Positions 7,034-13,253 of a stretch of DNA of 13,253 bases are shown in pieces. Every line of letters begins with the position of its first letter. Position 1 is the stretch's first letter. Below the pieces are notes generated by a model. That model saw nothing but the letters and a program-made list of their open reading frames with translations, was not told the origin of the DNA and did no database searches. The position numbers were made by a program, and so were the translations under genes. This stretch comes from Verrucomicrobiota bacterium (lineage in GTDB: Bacteria > Verrucomicrobiota > Verrucomicrobiia > Limisphaerales > UBA11320), in assembly GCA_016871475.1 (NCBI GenBank), contig VHDG01000022.1, forward strand, positions 1-13,253, in the 5' to 3' direction.

Positions 7034-9219
7034 TTCCAAATTATCCAAAGAGCGACAAGTGCCAGGGCGCCTGCCAGAATCCGGAGGTAACGCTGGATTT
7101 GTCCGTTCTGTACCAGCGAGGCTCGATCAGCCGAGTTCCGCGTCTGTTCACAGCCTCTTGCAAAACCTCCGTTCAGAAAGAACTCGTCCCACAAACGTCC
7201 CATCCAGGCCGTTGCGAGAGCGGCGTTTTGAATCATCCGAACACCGCCCCCCAGCACGATGCGATCAAGCCAGTCGCAGAAGCGGCCCGCAGCTGCCGTC
7301 CATATGCCAAAGGACATCTTGTAAAGCTCGTCAATCCACCCGCGCGACTCGAGGCATCGCCAAATCGACGGGATCCTTGTTTGCAGGGGATCGCCATCGT
7401 TGAAGCCGCTGGCCCTGCGTCTCATGTAGCAGATCCACCCTGCGGTGAATCCCGTTCCAGCAGCCAGGATTGAGATGAGCATGGCAAACAACACTCCGAC
7501 ACTCACTTCTCGCCTGACTTCAGGGGCATGCCCACTGAGCACCGAGTGCAGCCAGGGCCACATCGGGGTTCCCACAACGGTCAACAGAATCGCACAGGCT
7601 GCGAGCACACCCAGCGGCAGAGTCATCACCATGGGGCTCTCGTGAGGTTGAGTCACCGGGATACGGTGTCCCTGCTCATACATGGCGGGATGTCCGCGGT
7701 GAGGTCCAAAGAACACGTAGGCCATCTGGCGTGTCATGTAAAAAGCCGTGGCCACAGCCGCCACCAGGCCCAGAGCGAAAGGCCACTTCGATCCAGACCA
7801 CGCCAGAGCCGAATGCAGAATCTCATCCTTGCTCCAAAAACCGGAGAAGAGCAGGGGTACTCCAGAGAGAGCCATCATCCCGACCGCGTAAGTTCCAAAT
7901 GTCGCCGGCATACGCCGCCACAGACCTCCCATCCGCCGAATATCCTGCTCCTCATGGCATCCATGAATCACCGAGCCGGCCCCAAGAAACAGCAACGCCT
8001 TGAAAAATGCATGGGTCAGCAGATGAAACACCCCCACCGCCGGTCCGCCTGTCGCCAGGCCGAGAAACATGAAGCCGAGCTGGGACACCGTGGAATAAGC
8101 GAGAATGCGTTTGATATCGTACTGGGCCACGGCCACGAGCGAAGCCAGCAGGGCGGTCAGAGCTCCAACCCAGGCCATGACATTCAGCGTGAGTGTCGGG
8201 GACGAAGTGGAGTCACCGCCCGCCTCCGTCGGCTTCGCGGCCGCCTCAGCATGAGCCTGCGACTTGGGTGCTGCCTCCATTCGAACCGCCGGCTGAGCGG
8301 ATTGAGCTGTGGCATTCGCGGGGGCCGTCGCGGTCACGATAGGTTTAGCCGACGCGGTCGCAGTCGAGAGAGGATGTATCCGAGCCATCAGAAACACGCC
8401 TGCGGCCACCATCGTCGCAGCGTGGATCAGCGCGCTCACAGGGGTTGGGCCTTCCATCGCGTCCGGAAGCCAGACATGAAGAGGGATCTGGCCGGACTTC
8501 CCGATGGCACCACAAAAGAGCAGCAACGCGATCCCGGTGCTGGCGGCCATGCCGGTGCTGATCGCAGCGCCCGCCAGCTGGGTCAGCGCATTGGCTTCGA
8601 GACATCCTGCGCCGTTGTCGTAGAGCAGGAGGGTGCCCGTCTCCGCATACAACCAGAGCATGCCCAGGAGAAATCCAATGTCGCCAATGCGCGTATAGAT
8701 GAATGCTTTTCTCGCAGCGGCAGCCGCAGAAGGCCGATGATGCCAGAATCCAATCAGCAGGTAGGAGGCAAGCCCCATGACCTCCCAGCATGCAAAGAGC
8801 ATGAGCAGGCTGTTGGACATCACGACGCCGAGCATCGCGGAGGTGAACAAGGACAGAAAGCAGTAGAACCGGGTGAAGTTCTCGTCGTGCGACATGTAGC
8901 CGATGCTGAACACAAAGATCCACCCGGCCACGAACGTCACCATCACAAGCATCAAGGCGCTGAGGGGATCCAAAACCCATCCGATTTTTACGGCGGAGCT
9001 TCCGAATTCGAACCATGTGAAATTGTGCGCCCTGACCTGGCCCGGATCGGACACCGCCTCGGCGAGAGCTGCGCAGGCAATGAGGAATCCGAGGCCAAGG
9101 GCTCCGATCGACAGCGGGGCAGCTCCCCCTTTCACCCGGGCGGGGGTCAGGGAGAGAATGGCCGAGACCAGGAGCGGAAGCGCCGGGATCAGCCATAGAA
9201 TGTCGAGCACGCCGGTCAT
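7030..9219 (-). CDS. nuoL: NADH-quinone oxidoreductase subunit L, enlarged (729 aa)
   Basis: Distal proton-pumping subunit of the complex I membrane arm, which in known structures sends a long lateral helix back along the M, N and K subunits. At 729 residues it is over 100 longer than E. coli NuoL (613). Key residues are present: Glu146 in FACWEVMGLASYLLIG, Asp180 in TRIGDIGFLLG, Lys241 in GAIGKSGQIPLHVWLPDA, His266 in ALIHAATMV, Lys407 in HAFFKALLFLGAGS, and Lys464-Asp465 in GFWSKDEIL. Two enlargements stand out. An Ala/Thr/Pro-rich, poorly hydrophobic stretch at residues ~284-341 lies between TM8 (ending FLMARIHPL) and TM9 (starting LNVMAWVGALTALLAS), where E. coli has only a short turn. 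The segment from GWIDELY (residue 627) to the C-terminus is 103 residues, against about 76-80 in the E. coli and alphaproteobacterial sequences I can recall. The ATG shares one base with the nuoK stop (TGATG). Confidence 0.96.
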   Translation of the reverse strand: MTGVLDILWLIPALPLLVSAILSLTPARVKGGAAPLSIGALGLGFLIACAALAEAVSDPGQVRAHNFTWFEFGSSAVKIGWVLDPLSALMLVMVTFVAGWIFVFSIGYMSHDENFTRFYCFLSLFTSAMLGVVMSNSLLMLFACWEVMGLASYLLIGFWHHRPSAAAAARKAFIYTRIGDIGFLLGMLWLYAETGTLLLYDNGAGCLEANALTQLAGAAISTGMAASTGIALLLFCGAIGKSGQIPLHVWLPDAMEGPTPVSALIHAATMVAAGVFLMARIHPLSTATASAKPIVTATAPANATAQSAQPAVRMEAAPKSQAHAEAAAKPTEAGGDSTSSPTLTLNVMAWVGALTALLASLVAVAQYDIKRILAYSTVSQLGFMFLGLATGGPAVGVFHLLTHAFFKALLFLGAGSVIHGCHEEQDIRRMGGLWRRMPATFGTYAVGMMALSGVPLLFSGFWSKDEILHSALAWSGSKWPFALGLVAAVATAFYMTRQMAYVFFGPHRGHPAMYEQGHRIPVTQPHESPMVMTLPLGVLAACAILLTVVGTPMWPWLHSVLSGHAPEVRREVSVGVLFAMLISILAAGTGFTAGWICYMRRRASGFNDGDPLQTRIPSIWRCLESRGWIDELYKMSFGIWTAAAGRFCDWLDRIVLGGGVRMIQNAALATAWMGRLWDEFFLNGGFARGCEQTRNSADRASLVQNGQIQRYLRILAGALALVALWIIWK

Positions 9220-9521
9220 CAGCCTTTCAAGGATTCAAGCTCATCCAGTCGCACCGACCGTCGATGCCGGAACACGAGTATGACGAGGGCCAGTCCCACG
9301 GCAGCCTCCGCCGCCGCGATAGCGACGGAGAAGATCATCCAAAACATACCGGACAAATCATCAGCGGCGCTTGAATGGCGCCAGAATGCGATGAAGTTGA
9401 TATTGGCCGCGTTCAGCATCAGCTCGATGCCGATGAGTGCCATGATTGCATGGCGTCTTGCCAGCACACCGGCCAGTCCCACGCAAAAGAGCAACACAGA
9501 CAATGCGAGGTAGAACGTCAT
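9219..9521 (-). CDS. nuoK: NADH-quinone oxidoreductase subunit K
   Basis: Small three-helix membrane subunit (100 residues, exactly typical) in the proton path between NuoJ and NuoN. The two conserved membrane glutamates are visible: Glu33 in ALIGIELMLNAANINF and Glu72 in AAAEAAVGLALV. The ATG at 9521 overlaps the nuoJ stop by ATGA, and its TGA shares one base with the nuoL ATG. An open frame continues upstream to 9929, but it lies over nuoJ and shows no NuoK-like sequence. Confidence 0.96.
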   Translation of the reverse strand: MTFYLALSVLLFCVGLAGVLARRHAIMALIGIELMLNAANINFIAFWRHSSAADDLSGMFWMIFSVAIAAAEAAVGLALVILVFRHRRSVRLDELESLKG

Positions 9522-10036
9522 GGGGTTTCGTCCTTCCTGGGTTTGGGTTCCTGCATGGCCAGGACGACGGCTCCGATCGCTGCGGCGGTCAGGAGAAGAC
9601 CGATGGTTTGCAGGGGCAGCAGGTAGTCGGTCATGAGTTTCAAACCGATCTCCCGGACGGTGGGCTCCTCCGTGTGACGGGCGGCCTGTGTGGTTTGTGG
9701 GCTGTTCGAGACCGCGCCCAGGAGCGCAAACGCCAGCAGGACGGCGAGGCCGATTCCCGTCCGCCACTGGCTCCCCAGATGAGACCCCGTTTCGGTGCCT
9801 CCTCCCTCCGTCAGAAGGATGGCGAAAATCAGTATGATTCCCACGGCTCCCACATAGACGAGGGCTTGAACAAGCCCCGAAAACACCGCGTTGAGATGGA
9901 GGTACAGCCCTGCCAGCCCAAGAAAGCAAACCATGAGGAAGAGCGCGCAGTGGATCAGGTTTCGCAGCGCAAGTGACATCACTGCGCTGATGAGGATGAG
10001 CCCTCCAAGGATCCAGAGTATGACGTCAGTCGGCAT
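9518..10036 (-). CDS. nuoJ: NADH-quinone oxidoreductase subunit J
   Basis: Five-helix membrane subunit next to NuoK and NuoH, 172 residues. Its third helix contains the family motif YVGAVGIILIFAILLT (residues 61-76), the helix that forms a pi-bulge in known structures. Typical N-terminal features follow: RNLIHCALFLMVCFLGLAGLY and FSGLVQALVYVGAVG. The start is the ATG at 10036, chosen because a strong AAGGAGG lies 10 nt upstream; the ATG at 10057 has no such site and adds MEGGFIA translated from the site itself. This start overlaps the nuoH 3' end by 11 nt. Confidence 0.95.
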   Translation of the reverse strand: MPTDVILWILGGLILISAVMSLALRNLIHCALFLMVCFLGLAGLYLHLNAVFSGLVQALVYVGAVGIILIFAILLTEGGGTETGSHLGSQWRTGIGLAVLLAFALLGAVSNSPQTTQAARHTEEPTVREIGLKLMTDYLLPLQTIGLLLTAAAIGAVVLAMQEPKPRKDETP

Positions 10037-11234
10037 AGCGATAAACCCTCCTTCCATGGCGGGTGCGAGGCATCAGAACACGACCGAGAACGAGGAAGGC
10101 GCCTGCGAGGAGGGCGGTGCAAGCGACCCAGCGAAGAGGGGCTGAAGGCAGACGATGCCAGAGTCCTGCTGCCACCAGGGTCAACAGGGTCATGGGGATC
10201 ATGAACTTCCAGGCCAGACCCATCAGTTGATCCATTCGTACCCGGGGCAGGGTGCCTCGGATCCAGATGAACACCGCGATCAGCGTGGCCAGTTTGGCAA
10301 AAAACCAGACCCAGGATGGGAGCCATCCCTGCATGAACGCAAAAGGTGCGTTCCATCCTCCAAGGAACAGGGTGATTGCGAGGCCGCTTGAGGCGAACAG
10401 ACCCAGATATTCCCCGAGGAAGAAAAGGGCGAATTTGAACCCGGAATACTCGAGGTAATAACCGGCGATGATCTCTGATTCCCCCTCAGGCAGGTCGAAG
10501 GGGGAGCGGTTGGCTTCCGCGCAGGCGGCGATCATGAACAGGAGAAACCCCATCAAGCCCCAGGGAGTGAACACATACCACGGAGCCAGGAAGGAGCCGG
10601 GGGTGGGGCTCTGAGCGGCGGCGATTGCTGAAAGCGACAGGGTCCCTGTGATCATCACGACAGACAATGCAGCGAGCACCAGGGGGATCTCGTAACTGAC
10701 CATTTGCGCCACCGCTCGGAGGGCTCCCAGCAGGGAGTACTTGTTGCGACTGGCCCATCCAGCCATGAACACCGCGAGCTCGGTGGCCGAGCTCACTGCA
10801 AAGAAAAAGAGCAGGCCCGCATCGAGATCGATAGGGGCCAGGTTCCTTCCGAACGGGAGCACCGCGAAGGTGAGCAGCACCGGGATCACCAGGGCAATCG
10901 GTGCCAAAAAATGCACGACCCGATCTGCCGCCCTGGGGACGACATCCTCCTTGGTCAAGGTCTTGAGCCCGTCAGCCGCAAACTGAAGAAATCCTGCGGG
11001 CCCCACGCGGTTGGGTCCCAGGCGGTTCTGGATCCGCCCGAGCCCTTTCCTTTCCAGCACGGTCGTCAGCGCAAACAGCAGCGGGAAGACCATGAGGATC
11101 GGAGCCACGGAGAGAACCGCTGAGGCCAGAGATCGATAGTCTTCGGGAATCGACTCAAGAAAAGGGGCTTTGGGATCCGGCTGATCCGTCAGCGCTTTCC
11201 AAAGAGTTGAGAGGAGGCCCTTCAGCGGTTCCAT
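10026..11234 (-). CDS. nuoH: NADH-quinone oxidoreductase subunit H
   Basis: Membrane subunit that, with NuoB and NuoD, builds the quinone chamber and links it to the pump arm. It is 402 residues, longer than E. coli NuoH (~325). Core motifs are ERKGLGRIQNRLGPNRVGP at residues 61-79, a KEDVVP loop, NRSPFDLPEGESEIIAGYY with the conserved acidic cluster, LEYSGFKFALFFLGEY, and FIWIRGTLPRVRMDQLMGL. Extra length comes from an N-terminal helix region before residue ~40 and an added C-terminal hydrophobic segment (residues ~367-391) with a basic tail ending RVYRYAD. The ATG at 11234 is 4 bp after the nuoI stop. An upstream TTG-type extension to 11483 would run through nuoI in another frame and is unlikely. 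The gene order nuoI-nuoH is the reverse of the usual H-I. Confidence 0.95.
   Translation of the reverse strand: MEPLKGLLSTLWKALTDQPDPKAPFLESIPEDYRSLASAVLSVAPILMVFPLLFALTTVLERKGLGRIQNRLGPNRVGPAGFLQFAADGLKTLTKEDVVPRAADRVVHFLAPIALVIPVLLTFAVLPFGRNLAPIDLDAGLLFFFAVSSATELAVFMAGWASRNKYSLLGALRAVAQMVSYEIPLVLAALSVVMITGTLSLSAIAAAQSPTPGSFLAPWYVFTPWGLMGFLLFMIAACAEANRSPFDLPEGESEIIAGYYLEYSGFKFALFFLGEYLGLFASSGLAITLFLGGWNAPFAFMQGWLPSWVWFFAKLATLIAVFIWIRGTLPRVRMDQLMGLAWKFMIPMTLLTLVAAGLWHRLPSAPLRWVACTALLAGAFLVLGRVLMPRTRHGRRVYRYAD
10047..10053 (-). promoter_or_regulatory. Strong ribosome binding site for nuoJ
   Basis: AAGGAGG on the minus strand, within the last codons of nuoH, is the best Shine-Dalgarno match I noticed in the cluster. 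It lies 10 nt before the ATG at 10036 and shows that the upstream ATG at 10057 is not the start. Confidence 0.7.
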
Positions 11235-11238
11235 TATT

Positions 11239-11880
11239 TCAGCTCTTCGGCGGAGGGGATGAGGATGGGTTGCCGGCGGGAGGTGGCGATGTTGCCGCAG
11301 CTTTGGCTTTTGCTTCGGCATCCGCCCTGGCTTTGGCCTCTGCCTTTGCCTTTTCCGCGGCCAGGCGACCATCGACTTCGGCTGCCTCGGCGGGATGGAT
11401 CCTCGCGAAATGGCTGTTTGGCTTTGCCAGCTGATGTTTGTTGACCAGCAAGCCCGCAAAGCGATCGTCGTTCGACAGCTCAAACTCCGTGTCCATCTTG
11501 ATCGCGTCGAACGGGCAAACCTCGACGCAGATCTGGCAGCTCATGCAGACCGACAAGTCGATGTCGAAAACCTTTGGCTGCATCTGCATTTTTCCAAGGT
11601 AATCCGGCTTCTTGACCGAGTCCTTGATGATGTAGATGCACTGCGGCGGGCATTCCTTCTCACAGATCTGGCACGCGACACAGCGAAGTCCGGCCATCGG
11701 ATCCGTTCCGTCGAAAACGAGGAACGGGAACTGCCGCGCGTTTGCGTGGAGGGGGATGCGTTGCTCGGGGTACTCGACGGTGGTAAGGCGGGAGGCGTCG
11801 GTGTAAGAACCGACGAAGTTGCGGGCAGTCTCAATCATGCCCTTCACGATGCCGCCGCCGAGGATCACGCGCGGGACCAT
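11239..11880 (-). CDS. nuoI: NADH-quinone oxidoreductase subunit I (two [4Fe-4S] ferredoxin domain)
   Basis: Peripheral-arm subunit carrying clusters N6a and N6b, which pass electrons toward NuoB. Counting from the ATG at 11880 it has 213 residues. Two CxxCxxCxxxCP motifs are seen: C67-C70-C73-C77 in CVACQICEKECP and C112-C115-C118-C122 in CMSCQICVEVCP. A typical N-terminal region (VEYPEQRIPLHANARQF) precedes them. After residue ~163 comes an unusual tail: an Ala/Lys/Glu-rich, probably helical stretch (AAEKAKAEAKARADAEAKAK), then a Pro/Ser-rich end. The start is uncertain because neither the ATG at 11880 nor one at 11940 has a visible Shine-Dalgarno. The 20 residues added by 11940 do not look like NuoI. 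It is the first gene of the visible operon, and nuoH follows after 4 bp. Confidence 0.92.
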   Translation of the reverse strand: MVPRVILGGGIVKGMIETARNFVGSYTDASRLTTVEYPEQRIPLHANARQFPFLVFDGTDPMAGLRCVACQICEKECPPQCIYIIKDSVKKPDYLGKMQMQPKVFDIDLSVCMSCQICVEVCPFDAIKMDTEFELSNDDRFAGLLVNKHQLAKPNSHFARIHPAEAAEVDGRLAAEKAKAEAKARADAEAKAKAAATSPPPAGNPSSSPPPKS

Positions 11881-11987
11881 AGGGCACACCGGGGCGAGGT
11901 GAGAAGTGGAAATTCGTGGCGAGTTTTCGAATGGGGGCATCTCGAAGCCGTTGGTGGGACCCCGAAGTTACAATGCAGATGGGAAGA

Positions 11988-12029
11988 GCGCAGAGAAGAA
12001 TTCCAATTCCGCTCTAGATTCCTCTGCGC
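11988..12029. repeat. Inverted repeat GCGCAGAG / CTCTGCGC
   Basis: An 8-bp perfect inverted repeat (11988-11995 and 12022-12029) with a 26-nt spacer. A further CTCTGCG follows at 12038-12044. It lies about 110 bp upstream of the nuoI start and would fall in a leader RNA if transcription begins further out. There is no U-tract, so it is not a standard terminator. Confidence 0.4.
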
Positions 12030-12048
12030 ATTCCTCGCTCTGCGGTGT

Positions 12049-12070
12049 ACGATTGCGATTACGATTCCGA
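12049..12070. repeat. Short degenerate hexamer tandem repeat (NCGATT)
   Basis: Three consecutive units ACGATT, GCGATT, ACGATT followed by a partial CCGA. Only the first base of each unit varies. It is short and of unknown role. Confidence 0.5.
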
Positions 12071-12111
12071 GGGGAGGTGAGGCGAGGGCGCACTGGGAAG
12101 AGGTGAGATGC

Positions 12112-12159
12112 GCCGTGTGAAGCGAGGCTGGACGCAATAGTTCTGGAACTTCACACGGC
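12112..12159. repeat. 11-bp perfect inverted repeat, 26-nt spacer
   Basis: GCCGTGTGAAG at 12112-12122 is the exact reverse complement of CTTCACACGGC at 12149-12159. A transcript from either strand would form a stable 11-bp stem with a 26-nt loop. No T-run follows on either side, so it does not look like an intrinsic terminator. It could be a regulatory RNA hairpin, a paired protein site or part of a repeat family. Confidence 0.6.
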
Positions 12160-12395
12160 TCTCATGTTCGATTCCTGCCAGTGCAAGCGCCAGAGTCTTC
12201 TGCTACGACGCATTCGTCCAACCGAACGAGGTCCATCGGGACCTTCGAGGATTCACCTGGTTTTCTTTCCTTGGGACGCGAGGGGCACTGGGCGTTTTAC
12301 CTGAGATCCTCCGTGCGGCGTTTGAATCTGAGCAAGGGTTCTTTGGGTAAAGCGGGGCCATCCTTGCACGCACCGACCACCTCCTCCCAAGTCCT

Positions 12396-12561
12396 TAGAA
12401 CCCATCTCACAAATAGGGAGGGGGTGCGCTGCGGTTCTTTTCGGCGGCTGCTGCGTTGCTCGTCGGTCGAAGATCCTGGCGAATATTCTCCCTCCTCGCG
12501 CCTTGCCGCCGCCAAAAATCCCTCGCAACGCACCCCCTCCTTATTTATGAGATGGGTTCTA
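12396..12561. repeat. Large imperfect palindromic element (MITE/REP-like)
   Basis: A 166-bp element with 38-bp terminal inverted arms. The left arm (12396-12433) begins TAGAACCCATCTCA, and the right arm (12524-12561) ends TGAGATGGGTTCTA. The arms match at 35 of 38 positions, and all three differences are transitions. Inside, TTTTCGGCGGC (12438-12448) can pair with GCCGCCAAAAA (12508-12518), so the hairpin continues inward, with a ~60-nt apical region. The five-base word AGTCC occurs at both outer edges (12390-12394 and 12561-12565), a possible target-site duplication, though the right copy overlaps the last arm base. No transposase is encoded inside. The element ends 4 nt before the eboE start codon. 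I do not recognise the family with certainty. Confidence 0.75.
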
Positions 12562-12565
12562 GTCC

Positions 12566-13253
12566 ATGAAGCTTAAACACGGGGCCCATCTGGCCTATTG
12601 CACAAACATCCATCAAGGGGAGACCTGGCCCCAGATTTTCGGAGCATTGAAGCAGCATACGCTTGCCGTCAAAGAGCGGGTTGCGAACCACGAGGCCTAC
12701 GCCATCGGGCTTCGACTGGGACGCACAGCCGCTGCCGAGCTTTCGGATCCGGAAACCCTTCGATCCTTCCAGCGATGGTTGGAGGCGCATGATTGCTATG
12801 TATTCACCATCAACGGATTTCCCTATGGAAGGTTTCATGGGACACGGGTGAAGGAACAAGTTTATCTGCCGGATTGGACGACCCCGGAGCGGCTGGATTA
12901 CACATGTCAGCTGATCGACTTGATTGCAGAACTGGCGCCAGGTTCCGCCGGTGGGAGCGTTAGTACGGTGCCTGTGTCCTACAAGGAGTTCATGAAAGAA
13001 CCCCGGCAGGAAGCATCGGCACGTGCGAACCTGTGGCGTTGTGTTGAACACCTGGAACGTCGCTCCAGGAGTTCAGGCAAGGCCCTGCATCTCGGACTCG
13101 AACCTGAGCCCTTGTGCTATCTGGAGACCACGCCTGAGACCGTCGATTTCTTTGAACGGATGCAGAACGATCGTCCGGGGGATCTTCGGCTGCAGGAACA
13201 CCTGGGAGTCAATTATGACTGTTGTCACCTGGCGGTGGAGTTCGAGGGAGCCC
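12566..13253 (+). CDS. eboE: EboE-like metabolite traffic protein, TIM-barrel sugar-isomerase-like (3' partial)
   Basis: The first 229 codons of a gene that runs off the window. The N-terminus MKLKHGAHLAYCTNIHQGETW matches my memory of the EboE family, as do FPYGRFHGTRVKEQVYLPDW, the barrel strand LHLGLEPEPLCYLETTPETV and the likely metal-site region LGVNYDCCHLAVEFE. EboE is a xylose-isomerase-like TIM-barrel protein of the ebo gene cluster. That cluster is linked in other bacteria and algae to export or trafficking of a prenylated or other secondary metabolite; the exact chemistry is not settled. The ATG at 12566 is fixed on the 5' side by an in-frame TAG at 12560-12562 and by the family-like N-terminus. 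No Shine-Dalgarno is visible because the palindromic element abuts the start. It is divergent from nuoI and no functional link is evident. Confidence 0.8.
   Translation, partial: MKLKHGAHLAYCTNIHQGETWPQIFGALKQHTLAVKERVANHEAYAIGLRLGRTAAAELSDPETLRSFQRWLEAHDCYVFTINGFPYGRFHGTRVKEQVYLPDWTTPERLDYTCQLIDLIAELAPGSAGGSVSTVPVSYKEFMKEPRQEASARANLWRCVEHLERRSRSSGKALHLGLEPEPLCYLETTPETVDFFERMQNDRPGDLRLQEHLGVNYDCCHLAVEFEGA

Larger units (their letters stand above)
11881..12565. other. Divergent intergenic region between nuoI and eboE
   Basis: A 685-bp stretch without a credible gene that should contain the promoters of the leftward nuo operon and the rightward eboE-like gene. I found no convincing sigma-70 -35/-10 pair on either strand. 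It holds three copies of GAGGTGAG (11896-11903, 12074-12081, 12100-12107), a hexamer repeat, several inverted repeats and the large palindrome at 12396-12561. The part between 12160 and 12395 shows only a 6-bp hairpin (AGGTCC/GGACCT, 12229-12244). Open frames crossing this region have no protein-like features. Confidence 0.6.

Noticed and set aside
7528..9198. 556-codon open frame on the plus strand
   Set aside because: It lies wholly antisense to nuoL, is rich in Arg, His and Gln with no domain, and reflects the lack of stops in GC-rich coding DNA. The same applies to long plus-strand frames at 3257-4207 and 5456-6367.
10026..11483. Longer nuoH start at 11483
   Set aside because: The extra 83 residues overlap nuoI in another frame and are Arg/Gln/Pro-rich, whereas the ATG at 11234 begins NuoH-like sequence 4 bp after the nuoI stop.
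12112..12159. Intrinsic terminator
   Set aside because: The 11-bp stem is perfect, but the 26-nt loop is long and no T-tract follows on either strand.
12166..12175. tRNA T-arm-like motif GTTCGATTCC
   Set aside because: The flanking bases do not form a T stem, and no acceptor, D or anticodon arm is found around it.
12396..12561. CRISPR-like repeats
   Set aside because: There are only two 38-bp copies and they are inverted, pairing as a hairpin, with no series of direct repeats or regular spacers.
12181..12576. 131-codon plus-strand frame across the intergenic palindrome
   Set aside because: Its translation is Ser/Arg-rich without any fold signature, and half of it is the palindromic repeat read through; the minus-strand frames there are mirror images of the same repeat.
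12545..13051. 168-codon minus-strand open frame at the right edge
   Set aside because: It is antisense to the eboE-like gene, whose plus-strand translation matches a known family over its full visible length.

Overview
The window is a GC-rich bacterial fragment. It holds most of the membrane arm of a respiratory NADH:quinone oxidoreductase (complex I) on the minus strand, flanked by two incomplete genes on the plus strand. Protein style, the EboE-type gene at the right edge, the substrate-binding/permease fusion at the left edge and the palindromic intergenic repeat together suggest Verrucomicrobiota or a close PVC-group relative. That placement is an inference from recalled family resemblance, with no marker gene to confirm it.

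Left edge (2-1225, +): the 3' part of a sugar-type ABC transporter gene. A piece of a periplasmic sugar-binding domain runs straight into an RbsC-like permease. It ends 20 bp from the tail-to-tail end of the nuo cluster.

Centre (11880 down to 1246, -): nine tightly packed genes transcribed leftwards in the order nuoI, nuoH, nuoJ, nuoK, nuoL, nuoM (copy 1), nuoM (copy 2), nuoN, nuoD. Most junctions are 1-11 nt overlaps (ATGA or TGATG type) or gaps of 4-16 nt, so this looks like one operon with translational coupling. nuoA, B, C, E, F and G are not here, so the NADH-input module and most of the connecting module must be encoded elsewhere if the enzyme is complete.

The most interesting system is this complex I. 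It has four antiporter-like proton-pumping subunits (L, M, M, N) instead of three. Its NuoL also has a lateral-helix/C-terminal segment about 25 residues longer than the two reference NuoL tails I compared from memory. This combination fits the 'two-NuoM' (2M) complex I class, in which a longer lateral helix is thought to bridge an extra pump module. The two NuoM copies have diverged in a reciprocal way at the TM7 pump site: one keeps the lysine but has Gln for a conserved His, the other has Leu for the lysine and keeps the His.

Right part (11881-12565): a 685-bp divergent intergenic region between nuoI and the next gene. It has several small repeats and a large imperfect palindromic element at 12396-12561 that ends 4 nt before the next start codon. 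Right edge (12566 onward, +): the first 229 codons of an EboE-like TIM-barrel protein, cut off by the window end.
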